Shown here one piece after another: positions 5,651 to 12,103 of a stretch of DNA of 12,103 bases (positions within the stretch are counted from its first letter, which is position 1; each line of letters begins with the position of its first letter). Origin of the DNA: CALACW01 sp002431305 (GTDB lineage Bacteria; Bacillota; Clostridia; Oscillospirales; Acutalibacteraceae); NCBI GenBank assembly GCA_937890355.1, contig CALACW010000041.1:1-12103 (forward strand), written 5' to 3'. The notes beneath the pieces were generated by a model. It had not been told where the DNA came from. It made no database searches and was given only the letters and a program-made list of their open reading frames with translations. The translations under genes and the position numbers were made by a program.

Positions 5651-6171
5651 TAAACATTAAAATGTCCGAATATTGCAAACAGAATACCGCGTATTACGGC
5701 AAATATAAAGCCGACCAATGCTGCTATACCGCATCCCTTTGCTTTTTCGGGCAGTTTATCCTTCCATACAAGGTACAGAATAAGTCCGAGAAGCGGAACG
5801 AAAAACGACAGTATGCCGAATCCGACGCTTCGTTTATCCTCCTCACCGGGCTGAGCGTACGTTCTGTTATACATATTCGGATTCGTATTATAGCCGTAGG
5901 GATTATATTCGTTCTGAGCATTCTGATTGTTAAAAGAAGGCGCAGAATACTGATTCGAATAAGCATTCTGCGAATATCCGTTAGAATAACCGCCGTCGGC
6001 ATTTGGAGAGGCATTATTGTTTTGGTTTGAGCCGAAACTTTGGGAATTCGGCGTACCGGGCGGCTCGGATGTCTGAGAATTTACGTAATTATTCGTATTC
6101 AGCTGTGCTCCGCAGTGAGAACAGAATTTTGCGTCGTTGGGTAAAATAGAATTGCAATTCGGACAAAACAT
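5584..6171 (-). CDS. Zinc-ribbon membrane protein with Asn/Gln/Ser/Tyr-rich linker
   Basis: The 195-residue protein begins with a zinc ribbon: Cys3, Cys6, Cys17 and Cys20 in the pattern CPNC-x10-CSHC. A low-complexity linker of Asn, Gln, Ser, Tyr and Gly follows (about 24-108). The C-terminal part holds two membrane segments, about 116-136 (VGFGILSFFVPLLGLILYLV) and 147-169, joined by WKDKLPEKAKGCG. This WKD-x-x-P-x-x-A loop pattern is familiar from small Firmicutes zinc-ribbon membrane proteins of unknown function. The ribbon and linker probably face the cytoplasm. Its own promoter lies at 6204-6232, overlapping the folC stop. The ribosome site is weak (AAAGGGCGG before the ATG). The gene converges on the HTH-like gene and their last 67 bases overlap antisense. 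Confidence 0.85.
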   Translation of the reverse strand: MFCPNCNSILPNDAKFCSHCGAQLNTNNYVNSQTSEPPGTPNSQSFGSNQNNNASPNADGGYSNGYSQNAYSNQYSAPSFNNQNAQNEYNPYGYNTNPNMYNRTYAQPGEEDKRSVGFGILSFFVPLLGLILYLVWKDKLPEKAKGCGIAALVGFIFAVIRGILFAIFGHFNVYYSTPDVFDDIMGLSSFFISLF

Positions 6172-6203
6172 TATAAAATCCGCCCTTTCGTGTTTGTATC
6201 ATC

Positions 6204-6232
6204 ATTATATATGATATTTTGTCTTTTTTCAA
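6204..6232 (-). promoter_or_regulatory. Sigma-A type promoter for the zinc-ribbon gene
   Basis: On the minus strand TTGAAA (6227-6232) and a perfect TATAAT (6204-6209) are 17 bases apart. The -35 box overlaps the folC stop codon (6229-6231). An inverted repeat ATCAT-N5-ATGAT at 6201-6215 covers the -10 box and could be an operator. Confidence 0.75.
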
Positions 6233-7506
6233 CAAAAAATCTTATATAAATATTCCCTCACGTCTCCGGCGAGGTACAGCGACCCGCAGACAACACCGAT
6301 TTCGCCCGGTTTTATACTGTTTTTCAATTCATCGATACCGTCCGTTTCGTTCTCAAACGAGACGGCGTTTTTTATATACTTACGCCCGATTTTACAAAGT
6401 TCACCGCCCGTCATGGCTCGAGGATTCGACGGAGTAACGCATATAAGCGAATCAAAACAGCCGGCAAGATTTTTTATCGCCTTTTCGCAGTCCTTATCCG
6501 CCATCATGCCCATGAGGGCGTGTATTTTTTTGCCCGGCAGATATTTTTTAAGACACTCGGAAAACGCCTTTGTCGACGAATCGTTGTGACATCCGTCGAG
6601 AATTACGAGGGGCGAATGCGAAATTATCTCGCACCGTGCGGGATTTTTTGATTTTTCGATTCCGTTAATTATATTCGTATCGCTTATTATATATCCGTTT
6701 TTCCTTAAAATTTCGATACATTTTAAACTTATTCCCGCATTATCAAGCTGATGACGGCCGCAGAACGGGATTTTGAATTTAATATTTTGAAATTCGACCT
6801 CAGTTCCCGTAATATCCTCAGAAATTATCTTAAATTCCGACGGGTCAGATAAAAAGAGAGGCGAATTTTTTATTTTACACTGTTCGGAAATAACGCGCTT
6901 TACGCCGTCCTCCTGCAAAACTGAAGTTACGGCGGGGCGTTCTTCTTTTATGATTCCGCACTTTTCGAACGCGATTTTTTCCGTCGTATCGCCGAGAATT
7001 TTCGTGTGGTCGAGCGAAATCGAGGTTATGAGAGAACAGACGGGATTTTTAATAACGTTCGTAGCGTCGAATCGTCCGCCCAGTCCCGTTTCGAGGACGA
7101 CGATATCGCATTTCTCTTCTTCAAAGTAAAGAAACGCGGCGGCGGTCACGGCTTCAAATTCCGTAATCACGATGCCGTCCTTTGAGAGCTTTTCGACGGC
7201 GGATTTTACTTTGGCAGTAACCGCGTCAAGCCTGTCGGGCGGTATCATCTCCCCGTTTACTCTTATTCTTTCTCTGAAATCAATAACGTACGGCGACGTG
7301 TAAAGTCCCGTCTTATATCCCGCCTCGATTAATACGGACGAAACGAAAGTGCAGACCGAGCCTTTTCCGTTAGTTCCGGCGGTGTGGACGAATTCGAGCC
7401 TGTCCTGCGGGTTCCCGAGTTCGTTTAAAAGAATCGATACGCGTTCAAGCCCCGGCTTCATTCCGAATCTCAATAGCGAATGATAATATTTTTCACTCTC
7501 TGTCAT
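6229..7506 (-). CDS. folC: Folylpolyglutamate synthase / dihydrofolate synthase family enzyme
   Basis: The enzyme adds glutamate to folates, using ATP, and in many bacteria also makes dihydrofolate from dihydropteroate; it acts in the cytosol. With the chosen start it has 425 residues, the usual length. FVHTAGTNGKGS (39-50) is the Mur-ligase-type P-loop, ETGLGGRFDATNVI the family signature with the omega-loop side, and SISLDHTKILGDT-x-x-x-IA-x-EKCGII the next conserved block. LDGCHNDSS replaces the more usual LDGAHNP at the C-domain hinge but keeps the His and Asn. I chose the ATG at 7506 because AAGGTG at 7514-7519 is a well-placed ribosome site for it. An in-frame GTG at 7515 overlaps that site and has none of its own. 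The gene follows valS after a hairpin, the same order as in Bacillus, and could be partly co-transcribed from the T-box promoter. Confidence 0.94.
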   Translation of the reverse strand: MTESEKYYHSLLRFGMKPGLERVSILLNELGNPQDRLEFVHTAGTNGKGSVCTFVSSVLIEAGYKTGLYTSPYVIDFRERIRVNGEMIPPDRLDAVTAKVKSAVEKLSKDGIVITEFEAVTAAAFLYFEEEKCDIVVLETGLGGRFDATNVIKNPVCSLITSISLDHTKILGDTTEKIAFEKCGIIKEERPAVTSVLQEDGVKRVISEQCKIKNSPLFLSDPSEFKIISEDITGTEVEFQNIKFKIPFCGRHQLDNAGISLKCIEILRKNGYIISDTNIINGIEKSKNPARCEIISHSPLVILDGCHNDSSTKAFSECLKKYLPGKKIHALMGMMADKDCEKAIKNLAGCFDSLICVTPSNPRAMTGGELCKIGRKYIKNAVSFENETDGIDELKNSIKPGEIGVVCGSLYLAGDVREYLYKIFC

Positions 7507-7527
7507 TTTGCTCACCTTAAAAATGAA

Positions 7528-7550
7528 GGCTGTAAAATTTATTTACAGCC
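7528..7550 (-). terminator. Possible weak terminator or processing hairpin between valS and folC
   Basis: A perfect 9-bp inverted repeat (7528-7536 with 7542-7550, arms GGCTGTAAA and TTTACAGCC) with a 5-base loop lies after the valS stop. On the minus strand the stem is followed by TTCATTTTT, so the U-run starts three bases late. It may only weaken transcription into folC or protect the valS mRNA end. Confidence 0.5.
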
Positions 7551-7567
7551 CTCAAAATAATCGTTTT

Positions 7568-10192
7568 TTAACCCAATTTTGCGATACTTTCTTTCAACAA
7601 TGCAATCTTTTCGTTGTACTTAGCCGCTTTTTCCTTTATCTCGTTAATAACCTTTTCGGGAGCTTTCGACATAAAGCCCTGATTGTTAAGTTTATTATTC
7701 GTAAAGGCAAGGTCTTTTTCCGCGGCGGCAAGTTCCTTATTAAGTCTCGCTCTCTCCGCCTCGAAATCGACAAGTTCGGCAAGAGGAAGCTTTATCGTCG
7801 CGTCGGCTGTAACAATGCTTACGGTTCCGTCGATATCGAAGCTATTGGCTATCTTAACGTCGGACGCGGAGGCAAGACGTTTGAAGAATGTGGTGCCTGC
7901 CTCAAAAATCTCAGGCTTCGCGGTCTCTATAAACACCTCGGCTTTCTTCGAGGGCGCGACGTTCATCTCCGCACGGCGGTTTCTGACTGCCTTGATAGCG
8001 GTCATAATCGACTCCATCTGTTCCTCTTCGCTCTTGAACGCGAGTTTTTCATCATACTTGCACCAGGGCGATAGCATAATAGTGTCGCCGTCGTGGGGCA
8101 GAGTCTGCCAAATCTCCTCTGTTATGAACGGCATAAACGGGTGGAGAAGTTTAAGAGTATTCGACATAACGTAAACGAGTACGGCTTTCGCGGTCGACTT
8201 CGCTTTTTCGTCGTCGGAGTTAAGTCTGATCTTGCAAAGCTCGATATACCAGTCGCAGAGGATATCCCAAATGAAGTCGTAGAGCTTCTGAACCGCAAGT
8301 CCGAGTTCGAATTTATCAAGATTGTCGGTAACGTCCTTTACAAGAGTGTTGAACTTCGAGAGAATCCATTTATCCTCCAACGCGAGGTTTTCGGGAATGT
8401 GGGGAGCAGGCTCATTCTCGTCTAAATTCATAAGAACGAATCTTGCCGCATTCCATAATTTATTTGCAAAGTTACGGCTTGCCTCAACCTTTTCGTCGGA
8501 GAAACGCATATCGTTTCCGGGGCTGTTGCCCGTAGCGAGGGTAAATCTTAGCGCGTCCGCACCGTATTTGTCTATAATTTCGAGCGGGTCGATACCGTTG
8601 CCCAAAGACTTCGACATCTTTCTGCCCTGCGCGTCTCTTACGAGTCCGTGGATGAGAACCGTATTGAACGGAGCCTTGCCCATCTGCTCGCACGAGGAGA
8701 ATATCATTCTCGCGACCCAGAAGAATATTATATCGTAACCGGTAACGAGCGTATCGGTCGGGAAGTAATGTCTTAAATCGGGAGTGTCATCCGGCCAGCC
8801 GAGCGTTGAGAACGGCCAAAGCGCGGAAGAGAACCATGTGTCGAGCGTATCGGGATCCTGAGTAAGATTTTCGCCGCCGCACTTTTTGCACTTGCAGGGC
8901 TTTTCACGCGCGACGTTGATCTCACCGCAGTCATCGCAGTACCATGCGGGAATTCTGTGACCCCACCAAAGCTGACGGGAAATGCACCAGTCCTTGATGT
9001 TCTCCATCCAGTGATAGTAAATTTTATCAAAACGCTCGGGAACGAATTTCGTCTCACCGCTTCTTACAGCCTCGATAGCGGGCTTTGCGAGAGGCTCCAT
9101 TTTAACGAACCACTGTTTTGAAACTCTCGGCTCTATATTCGAATGGCATCTGTAACACGTGCCTACGTTATGCGAATAATCCTCGATTCTTACGAGCGCG
9201 CCCTCTTTTTCGAGATCCTCGACGATGGCTTTTCTCGCCTCGAATCTGTCCATGCCCGAGTATCTGCCCCAGCCTTCTTTTATATGTGCGTCGGGAGTGA
9301 ACGTGTCTATAACCTCGAGATTATGTCTTAAACCTACCTCAAAGTCGTTCGGGTCGTGCGCAGGGGTAATCTTAACGCATCCGGTTCCGAATTCGGGTTC
9401 AACATATTCGTCCGCAATAATGGGGATCTCCCTGTGAACGATGGGAAGTATAAGCGTTTTGCCGACAAGGGATTTGTATCTCTCGTCGTCGGGATGAACC
9501 GCGACGGCGGTATCGCCGAGTATTGTCTCGGGTCTCGTCGTAGCGAGTTCAAGATATCCGCTGCCGTCCGCAAGGGGATATCTCAGATGCCAGAAGTGCC
9601 CCGCCTGATCCTCATACTCGACCTCAGCGTCTGAAATCGAGGTTAGGCACTTAGGACACCAGTTAACGATTCTCTCACCGCGGTAAATAAGACCTTTTTC
9701 ATAAAGACGGACGAAAACCTCCTTAACAGCTTTACTGCATCCCTCGTCGAGGGTAAATCTCTCTCTGTCCCAGTCGCAGGATGAGCCGAGTTTTTTAAGC
9801 TGTTCGACGATTCTTCCGCCGTACTGTTTTTTCCAGTCCCACGCACGTTCGAGGAATTTTTCACGTCCGATATCCTCTTTCGTGATGCCCTCTTTTCTCA
9901 TAGCCTCGACTATCTTAGCCTCCGTAGCTATGGAAGCGTGGTCGGTGCCGGGAATCCAAAGCGTGTCGTAACCCGACATTCTTTTATATCTGATAAGAAT
10001 ATCCTGAAGCGTATTGTCAAGAGCGTGACCCATGTGAAGCTGACCCGTGATGTTCGGGGGCGGAATAACTATGGTATAGCTCTTTTTGCTTTCGTCTCTT
10101 ACAGCGTGAAAATATTTGTTGTCGAGCCATGTTTTATAAATTCTATCCTCGACGTTTTTAGGATTATACTGTTTTTCAAGCTCCTTGGACAT
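7568..10192 (-). CDS. valS: Valyl-tRNA synthetase
   Basis: The 874-residue class Ia synthetase charges tRNA-Val with valine in the cytosol and edits misacylated threonine. PPPNITGQLHMGHALDN at 44-60 holds the HIGH motif as HMGH (53-56); KMSKS is at 525-529. The editing (CP1) domain lies at about 190-345, with GTGCVKITPAHDPNDFEVG at 269-287. Cysteine pairs CPKC (179-182) and CYRC (346-349), and C419/C422 with C433, C435 and C438, suggest two zinc knuckles. WWGHRIPAWYC (409-419) is a family signature. The anticodon-binding helices follow, and residues about 808-874 form the C-terminal coiled coil found in ValRS. GGAG at 10201-10204 lies 8 bases before the ATG. Expression is controlled by the T-box leader upstream. 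Confidence 0.98.
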   Translation of the reverse strand: MSKELEKQYNPKNVEDRIYKTWLDNKYFHAVRDESKKSYTIVIPPPNITGQLHMGHALDNTLQDILIRYKRMSGYDTLWIPGTDHASIATEAKIVEAMRKEGITKEDIGREKFLERAWDWKKQYGGRIVEQLKKLGSSCDWDRERFTLDEGCSKAVKEVFVRLYEKGLIYRGERIVNWCPKCLTSISDAEVEYEDQAGHFWHLRYPLADGSGYLELATTRPETILGDTAVAVHPDDERYKSLVGKTLILPIVHREIPIIADEYVEPEFGTGCVKITPAHDPNDFEVGLRHNLEVIDTFTPDAHIKEGWGRYSGMDRFEARKAIVEDLEKEGALVRIEDYSHNVGTCYRCHSNIEPRVSKQWFVKMEPLAKPAIEAVRSGETKFVPERFDKIYYHWMENIKDWCISRQLWWGHRIPAWYCDDCGEINVAREKPCKCKKCGGENLTQDPDTLDTWFSSALWPFSTLGWPDDTPDLRHYFPTDTLVTGYDIIFFWVARMIFSSCEQMGKAPFNTVLIHGLVRDAQGRKMSKSLGNGIDPLEIIDKYGADALRFTLATGNSPGNDMRFSDEKVEASRNFANKLWNAARFVLMNLDENEPAPHIPENLALEDKWILSKFNTLVKDVTDNLDKFELGLAVQKLYDFIWDILCDWYIELCKIRLNSDDEKAKSTAKAVLVYVMSNTLKLLHPFMPFITEEIWQTLPHDGDTIMLSPWCKYDEKLAFKSEEEQMESIMTAIKAVRNRRAEMNVAPSKKAEVFIETAKPEIFEAGTTFFKRLASASDVKIANSFDIDGTVSIVTADATIKLPLAELVDFEAERARLNKELAAAEKDLAFTNNKLNNQGFMSKAPEKVINEIKEKAAKYNEKIALLKESIAKLG

Positions 10193-10224
10193 TATATCAT
10201 CTCCGTATTGTTATTTTTCCGAAT

Positions 10225-10259
10225 AAAAAAACCGTCCCAAAGCAAAAACTTTGAGACGG
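10225..10259 (-). terminator. T-box regulated intrinsic terminator of the valS leader
   Basis: On the minus strand CCGTCTCAAAG (10259-10249) pairs with CTTTGGGACGG (10242-10232), 11 bp with one G-U pair and a 6-base loop, followed by seven T (10231-10225). It lies about 30 bases before the valS start and overlaps the 3' side of the antiterminator. Confidence 0.93.
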
Positions 10260-10468
10260 GAATACCCGCGGTACCACTCAAATTACGTTTTTCAACGTCA
10301 CTCAGGCTCATATAAGCCGTATGCTTTTACGCAGCAGTCACGGGAGGGCTCTACTTGCAAAATCGCTTTCTTCCCCCCGGCTTGGGAGCGACCGATTTTA
10401 AAAACACATCACCGCCTTGCACCATACGGCGGCTCTCTGCGGATGTAATTAGAAAAATCCTCTCCGTC
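10225..10468 (-). promoter_or_regulatory. T-box riboswitch, tRNA-Val specific, controlling valS
   Basis: The minus strand carries the ordered parts of a T-box. Stem I begins GACGGAGAGGA (10468-10458). The distal loop AGAGAGCC...GGTGCAAGGCGG follows. The specifier GTC (10392-10390), a Val codon, is followed by a purine and the stem-closing GCTCC. The T-box sequence AGTGGTACCGCGGG is at 10278-10265. TTTGAG (10282-10277) can pair with CTCAAA (10255-10250) around the T-box bulge as the antiterminator; the latter strand is also part of the terminator, so the two folds exclude each other. The variable base of the TGGT bulge would pair with discriminator A of tRNA-Val. Uncharged tRNA-Val should therefore turn on valS. 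Stem III lies roughly at 10300-10380. Confidence 0.95.
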
Positions 10469-10494
10469 ACAGCCTTTGATATTCGGTTTATAAG

Positions 10495-10523
10495 ATTTTA
10501 GCACACGCATTTATTTTTGTCAA
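10495..10523 (-). promoter_or_regulatory. Consensus sigma-A promoter of the valS T-box leader
   Basis: On the minus strand a perfect TTGACA (10518-10523) and TAAAAT (10495-10500) are 17 bases apart. They lie about 27 bases before stem I of the T-box, so transcription should start near 10488 and give a leader of about 295 bases. Confidence 0.85.
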
Positions 10524-10600
10524 GGCATACGGTTTATTTTCAAATAAAAATCCATTTCGGAAGACTGTTATCCGTTACCTTCTGCGTTTCTTATTTCTGT

Positions 10601-12103
10601 TTACTTCGTTTTATACAACGCGTTTTCGCTTATTTCGTCATCCTTTAAAAATGCGTACAGCGCGGAATAGCGTTTATTCTGCCTGTCGTTTGCGACCATT
10701 GATAAAAGTTTTGAACGGTTGCCGACGATTATCAGAAGCTTTTTTGCCCTAGTGACGGCGGTGTAAAGAAGATTCCTGTACATAAGCTGCGGGGGCGCGT
10801 CGCATATCGGCATAACGACCGCGTCGTACTCGCTTCCCTGGCTCTTGTGAACGGTGACGGCGTAGGCAAGTTCGAGTTCGGACAGCGATTCAACGGGGTA
10901 TTTGACGTTTTTGCCGTCGTCGAAATCAATTTCGAGCATATTGCCCTTTAAGTCGATTTTCTTGATAATGCCCATATCGCCGTTGAAAATACCGATACCC
11001 TCTTCGCCGTTTTTCGTCCATGTGATATCGTAATTATTCTTAATCTGCATTATTTTATCGCCCTGTCTGAAAAGACGGCCGTTTATCGTACACTGCTTTT
11101 TATCCTCTGATTCGGGATTCAGAATATCCTGGAGTCTCCTGTTTAAATTCACGGTTCCGCAGTCGCCTTTTCTCGACGGGCACAAAACCTGAATATCGGT
11201 AAAAGGAGAATATTTATACGCCCTCGGCAGTCTCTCGGTGCAAAGCTGGGCGACAGTCCGCGCGCAGGAAAGCGGAACGGGGCGTTCCATGAAGAAAAAG
11301 TCGCTCGTTTTGTCGTCCAATACGGGTTCCTCGCCCGAAATGACGGCGTGCGCGTTCATGACGATAAGACTCTGTCTTGCCTGTCTGAATATTTCGTTGA
11401 GCCTTACGACCTCCACCGCGCCCGAATTTATAATATCGAGAAGAACGTTACCCGCGCCGACTGCGGGGAGCTGATCGGAGTCGCCGACCATTATAAGACG
11501 GCATCCGAATCTCACCGCGTCGAGAAAACTCGAAAACAGAGTAACATCAACCATAGATACCTCGTCGAGAATTATAACGTCCGCGCCGAGCGGATTCGAT
11601 ATATTTCTTTTGAATACCGGCTTGTCGCTGTCGTCCCATTCGACCTCAAGCAGACGGTGAATCGTCTTAGCTTCGTACCCCGTAAGCTCGCTCATTCTTT
11701 TGGCGGCTCTGCCCGTCGGGGCGGCAAGCAGAATTTCGAGATTTTTTCTCTCAAAGTATTTTATAATGCCCTTGACCGTCGTCGTTTTACCCGTTCCGGG
11801 GCCTCCCGTAAGGACGAAAATTCCGTTCTGAACGGCTTTTTCGATAGCGTCGGACTGGGCTTTTGCGTATTTTATTCCTAAGTCTTTTTCGATTTTTTTT
11901 ATGTCGGAACCGATTTTTTTCTCCTCATTCGGAGCAAAGCGGGTAAGGAGTTTGAGCCTCTGTGCAATATTAAGCTCCGAAGAGTATATTTCGGGCATAA
12001 ATATAAATTCTCTGCCGTTAATCTCATATGAACTCAGCAAACGTTCCCCGACCATTTCGTCTATCGAGTCGGAAATATCGTCCGTCGAAACGGATAAAAG
12101 CTC
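10601..12103 (-). CDS. recD2: RecD2-type superfamily 1 DNA helicase, 5' truncated by window edge
   Basis: The frame is open through the right edge, so 500 C-terminal residues are visible of a protein that is usually about 720-750 long; the missing part would hold the N-terminal domain and helix-hairpin-helix repeats. An internal ATG at 12055 is not the real start, since the 16 codons before it continue in frame. Visible SF1 helicase motifs are GGPGTGKTT (Walker A, about visible residue 100), DEVSMVD (Walker B/motif II), MVGDSDQLPAVGAG (motif III), LNEIFRQ (motif IV), VHKSQGSEYD (motif V) and YTAVTRAKKLLIIVG (motif VI). RecD2 is a 5'-3' helicase acting in DNA repair or recombination without RecBC, mainly in Gram-positive bacteria. 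It is followed by the valS promoter; I see no clear terminator between them. Confidence 0.93.
   Translation of the reverse strand, partial: ELLSVSTDDISDSIDEMVGERLLSSYEINGREFIFMPEIYSSELNIAQRLKLLTRFAPNEEKKIGSDIKKIEKDLGIKYAKAQSDAIEKAVQNGIFVLTGGPGTGKTTTVKGIIKYFERKNLEILLAAPTGRAAKRMSELTGYEAKTIHRLLEVEWDDSDKPVFKRNISNPLGADVIILDEVSMVDVTLFSSFLDAVRFGCRLIMVGDSDQLPAVGAGNVLLDIINSGAVEVVRLNEIFRQARQSLIVMNAHAVISGEEPVLDDKTSDFFFMERPVPLSCARTVAQLCTERLPRAYKYSPFTDIQVLCPSRKGDCGTVNLNRRLQDILNPESEDKKQCTINGRLFRQGDKIMQIKNNYDITWTKNGEEGIGIFNGDMGIIKKIDLKGNMLEIDFDDGKNVKYPVESLSELELAYAVTVHKSQGSEYDAVVMPICDAPPQLMYRNLLYTAVTRAKKLLIIVGNRSKLLSMVANDRQNKRYSALYAFLKDDEISENALYKTK

Noticed and set aside
7507..7515. GTG at 7515 as the folC start
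   Set aside because: It overlaps the AAGGTG ribosome site that serves the ATG at 7506 and has no site of its own.
7508..8074. 188-codon open frame on the plus strand opposite valS
   Set aside because: It is antisense to the valS C-terminal coding region and has no motif; it is a shadow frame.
11348..11881. 177-codon open frame on the plus strand opposite recD2
   Set aside because: It is antisense to the helicase motifs of recD2 and shows no family features.

Overview
The window looks like chromosomal core DNA of a low-to-mid GC Gram-positive bacterium of the class Clostridia, probably near Ruminococcaceae/Oscillospiraceae. The reasons are the T-box-controlled valS, the valS-folC order, Gram-positive AGGAGG-type ribosome sites, sigma-A type promoters, a RecD2-type helicase, and small XRE-type and zinc-ribbon proteins of kinds common in that group. 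The taxonomic placement is an inference from protein character. I see no prophage, transposon, CRISPR array, rRNA or tRNA.

Left part (minus strand, read right to left): pncB (nicotinate phosphoribosyltransferase), then a membrane protein with a degenerate PP2C-like domain and a Thr-rich tail, then glmU, then the first 31 codons of pth, which runs off the left edge. Separate promoters lie in front of pncB and of the PP2C-like gene. glmU and pth are 15 bases apart and look co-transcribed. The part makes UDP-GlcNAc for cell wall synthesis, salvages nicotinate for NAD, and recycles peptidyl-tRNA.

Middle part (plus strand): a very AT-rich divergent intergenic region of about 430 bases ends in a GC-richer, hairpin-forming leader of roughly 165 bases. 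The leader precedes a small XRE-type HTH gene of 82 codons. A strong intrinsic terminator follows, and then a second protein of 149 codons with a weak HTH-like N-terminus. That gene converges on, and overlaps by 67 bases, a minus-strand gene for a zinc-ribbon protein with two membrane segments. The zinc-ribbon gene has its own promoter overlapping the folC stop codon.

Right part (minus strand): the 5'-truncated recD2 helicase gene runs in from the right edge. It is followed by a consensus promoter, a full T-box riboswitch with a GUC (Val) specifier and an intrinsic terminator, valS, a hairpin, and folC.

Most genes are ordinary housekeeping genes. The parts that deserve a second look are the structured leader before the small HTH gene, the PP2C-like protein that seems to have lost its catalytic residues, and the overlapping convergent gene pair.
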